Part shown: in pieces, positions 23,297 through 24,034 of the stretch
Position numbering within the stretch: the stretch's first letter is position 1
How the letters are laid out: every line of letters starts with the position of its first letter
DNA from: DATJFQ01 sp035495555
Lineage (GTDB): Bacteria > Acidobacteriota > Vicinamibacteria > Vicinamibacterales > 2-12-FULL-66-21
Length of the DNA: 24,034 nt
Direction: 5' to 3'
NCBI GenBank assembly: GCA_035495555.1
Contig: DATJFQ010000015.1
Coordinates: 1-24,034, forward strand
Program-made: the position numbers and the translations under genes
The notes under the pieces: model-generated
What the model saw: the letters and a program-made list of their open reading frames with translations, nothing else
What the model was told of the DNA's origin: nothing
Databases searched by the model: none

Positions 23297-23737
23297 TTAC
23301 GCCTGTCGCGAGTCCCCGGGCAACAGTGTGAGGCCAAGTTTCTTGCCCACGGCGCGGATGCGATCGTCGAGGCTCAGAAGTTCGAGTCCGGCGATCGCCG
23401 AGCGCGCGACGAGGACCGATGCCAGGTGAATGGCGTCGAGGGTCCGGATCGGGCCGCCCGGAAACGGGCGCCGCGCACGGTCGACGACCTCAGACCCGAG
23501 GCGGAGCACGTGCCAATGCGCGGCGGCGGTGGTCAGGTGGGCGCGGCGGTCCGCGACCTCTGCCTCTGTGAGTTCGCCCAGCGCTGCCGCCCGATGGAGA
23601 ACGCGGTCGCATTCGATGAGCGTGAGATCCGACGCGAGCACGATCTCGGTCTCCGCCAATGTCTGGCGCACAAAGGTGCCGGCCGCTTCGTCGAGCAACC
23701 ACGCCAGCACGGCGCTGGACTCCGCGTATAGGCTCAT
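23297..23737 (-). CDS. vapC: VapC-type PIN-domain toxin
   Basis: A 146-residue PIN-domain protein. The acidic residues that bind the catalytic metal are Glu6 (LYAESSAVLAWLL), Glu42 (LIECDRVL), Asp101 (TLDAIHLASVL) and Asp124 (LSLDDRI). The first one is Glu rather than the more common Asp. VapC toxins cleave RNA, often initiator tRNA or rRNA; the target here cannot be read. The ATG overlaps the antitoxin stop by four bases, so the two are translationally coupled with the antitoxin first, the usual order. Alternative: a PIN nuclease unconnected with toxicity, unlikely given the partner. Confidence 0.9.
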   Translation of the reverse strand: MSLYAESSAVLAWLLDEAAGTFVRQTLAETEIVLASDLTLIECDRVLHRAAALGELTEAEVADRRAHLTTAAAHWHVLRLGSEVVDRARRPFPGGPIRTLDAIHLASVLVARSAIAGLELLSLDDRIRAVGKKLGLTLLPGDSRQA

Positions 23738-24030
23738 CGGTCGCCGCGCTCGTCTCGCAATAGTTCGGCAGCCGTCCGCTTCCGACGACGTCCGCGCGTC
23801 AGCGCGGGGTACAGGCCCTTGTCGGCCGGAGCGCCGATCACGAGAAGGTCACGCCGAGCGAGGGCGAGCAACCCAGGCGGAACCGCCGCGTCCGTCGCGC
23901 CACGCCCGGGCGGCGTGAGTTCCGCCACCACCTGACCGCGGTCGGTCACCAGCACGCCTTCACCGGACTTGGCCCGCCGAATGTATTCGCTCAGCCGGTT
24001 CTTGAGTTCACGCACCCCAACAGTCTTCAT
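23734..24030 (-). CDS. Phd/YefM-family antitoxin of the VapC-type toxin
   Basis: A 98-residue protein beginning VGVRELKNRLSEYIRRAKSG and VLVTDRGQVVAEL, the N-terminal DNA-binding and dimerisation half of Phd/YefM antitoxins. The C-terminal half (GLYPALTRGRRRKRTAAELL) is positively charged and should wrap around the toxin. Such antitoxins repress their own operon, with stronger repression when the toxin is bound. Only four bases upstream of the ATG are in the window, so the promoter and operator lie outside. It overlaps the toxin gene by four bases. Confidence 0.9.
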   Translation of the reverse strand: MKTVGVRELKNRLSEYIRRAKSGEGVLVTDRGQVVAELTPPGRGATDAAVPPGLLALARRDLLVIGAPADKGLYPALTRGRRRKRTAAELLRDERGDR

Positions 24031-24034
24031 GGAT

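Overview
The window is a GC-rich bacterial chromosome segment. Its gene set points to Acidobacteriota, possibly the Vicinamibacteria: a PadR regulator paired with a roughly 900-residue FtsX/MacB-type permease lacking an ATPase (ADOP family), a DUF2309/DabA operon, and DUF3309 and DUF2231 small membrane proteins. This placement is inferred from gene families, not from a marker gene. No rRNA, tRNA, CRISPR array, insertion sequence or phage gene was found.

Left part (1-8644): the end of a GH89 alpha-N-acetylglucosaminidase; a Tat-exported sarcosine-oxidase-like flavoprotein translationally coupled to a secreted DUF885 metallopeptidase-like protein; a convergent padR-ADOP permease operon with a perfect 10-bp inverted repeat in front of padR; a BaiN/HI0933-type flavoprotein; and a secreted NTF2-like (DUF4440-type) protein.

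Middle (8819-17549): four leftward signalling genes (soluble histidine kinase, small tail-anchored protein, Crp/Fnr regulator, ArsR regulator), then, divergently, a tightly overlapping rightward operon. That operon encodes DabA, an inorganic-carbon uptake subunit with its predicted zinc ligands intact, and two different proton-channel (NuoL/M-like) membrane subunits. The ArsR gene and dabA share a short AT-rich island with a perfect 16-bp hyphenated palindrome, the best candidate switch of the region. The two antiporter-like subunits seem to have lost different parts of the ancestral fold, so the complex may use them as complementary halves.

Right part (17662-23136): leftward genes of stress and respiratory character: Hsp20, a type II NADH dehydrogenase-like flavoprotein, a zinc alcohol dehydrogenase, DUF3309 and DUF2231 membrane proteins, and between the last two a decayed glycogen-debranching-type gene that keeps only its two ends. 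A divergent winged-helix regulator with a cysteine-rich, SufR-like C-terminus stands beside them. The right edge (23297-24030) holds a VapC-type PIN toxin and its Phd/YefM antitoxin with a 4-bp overlap.

All assignments come from reading translations and motifs by eye; no database search was run.
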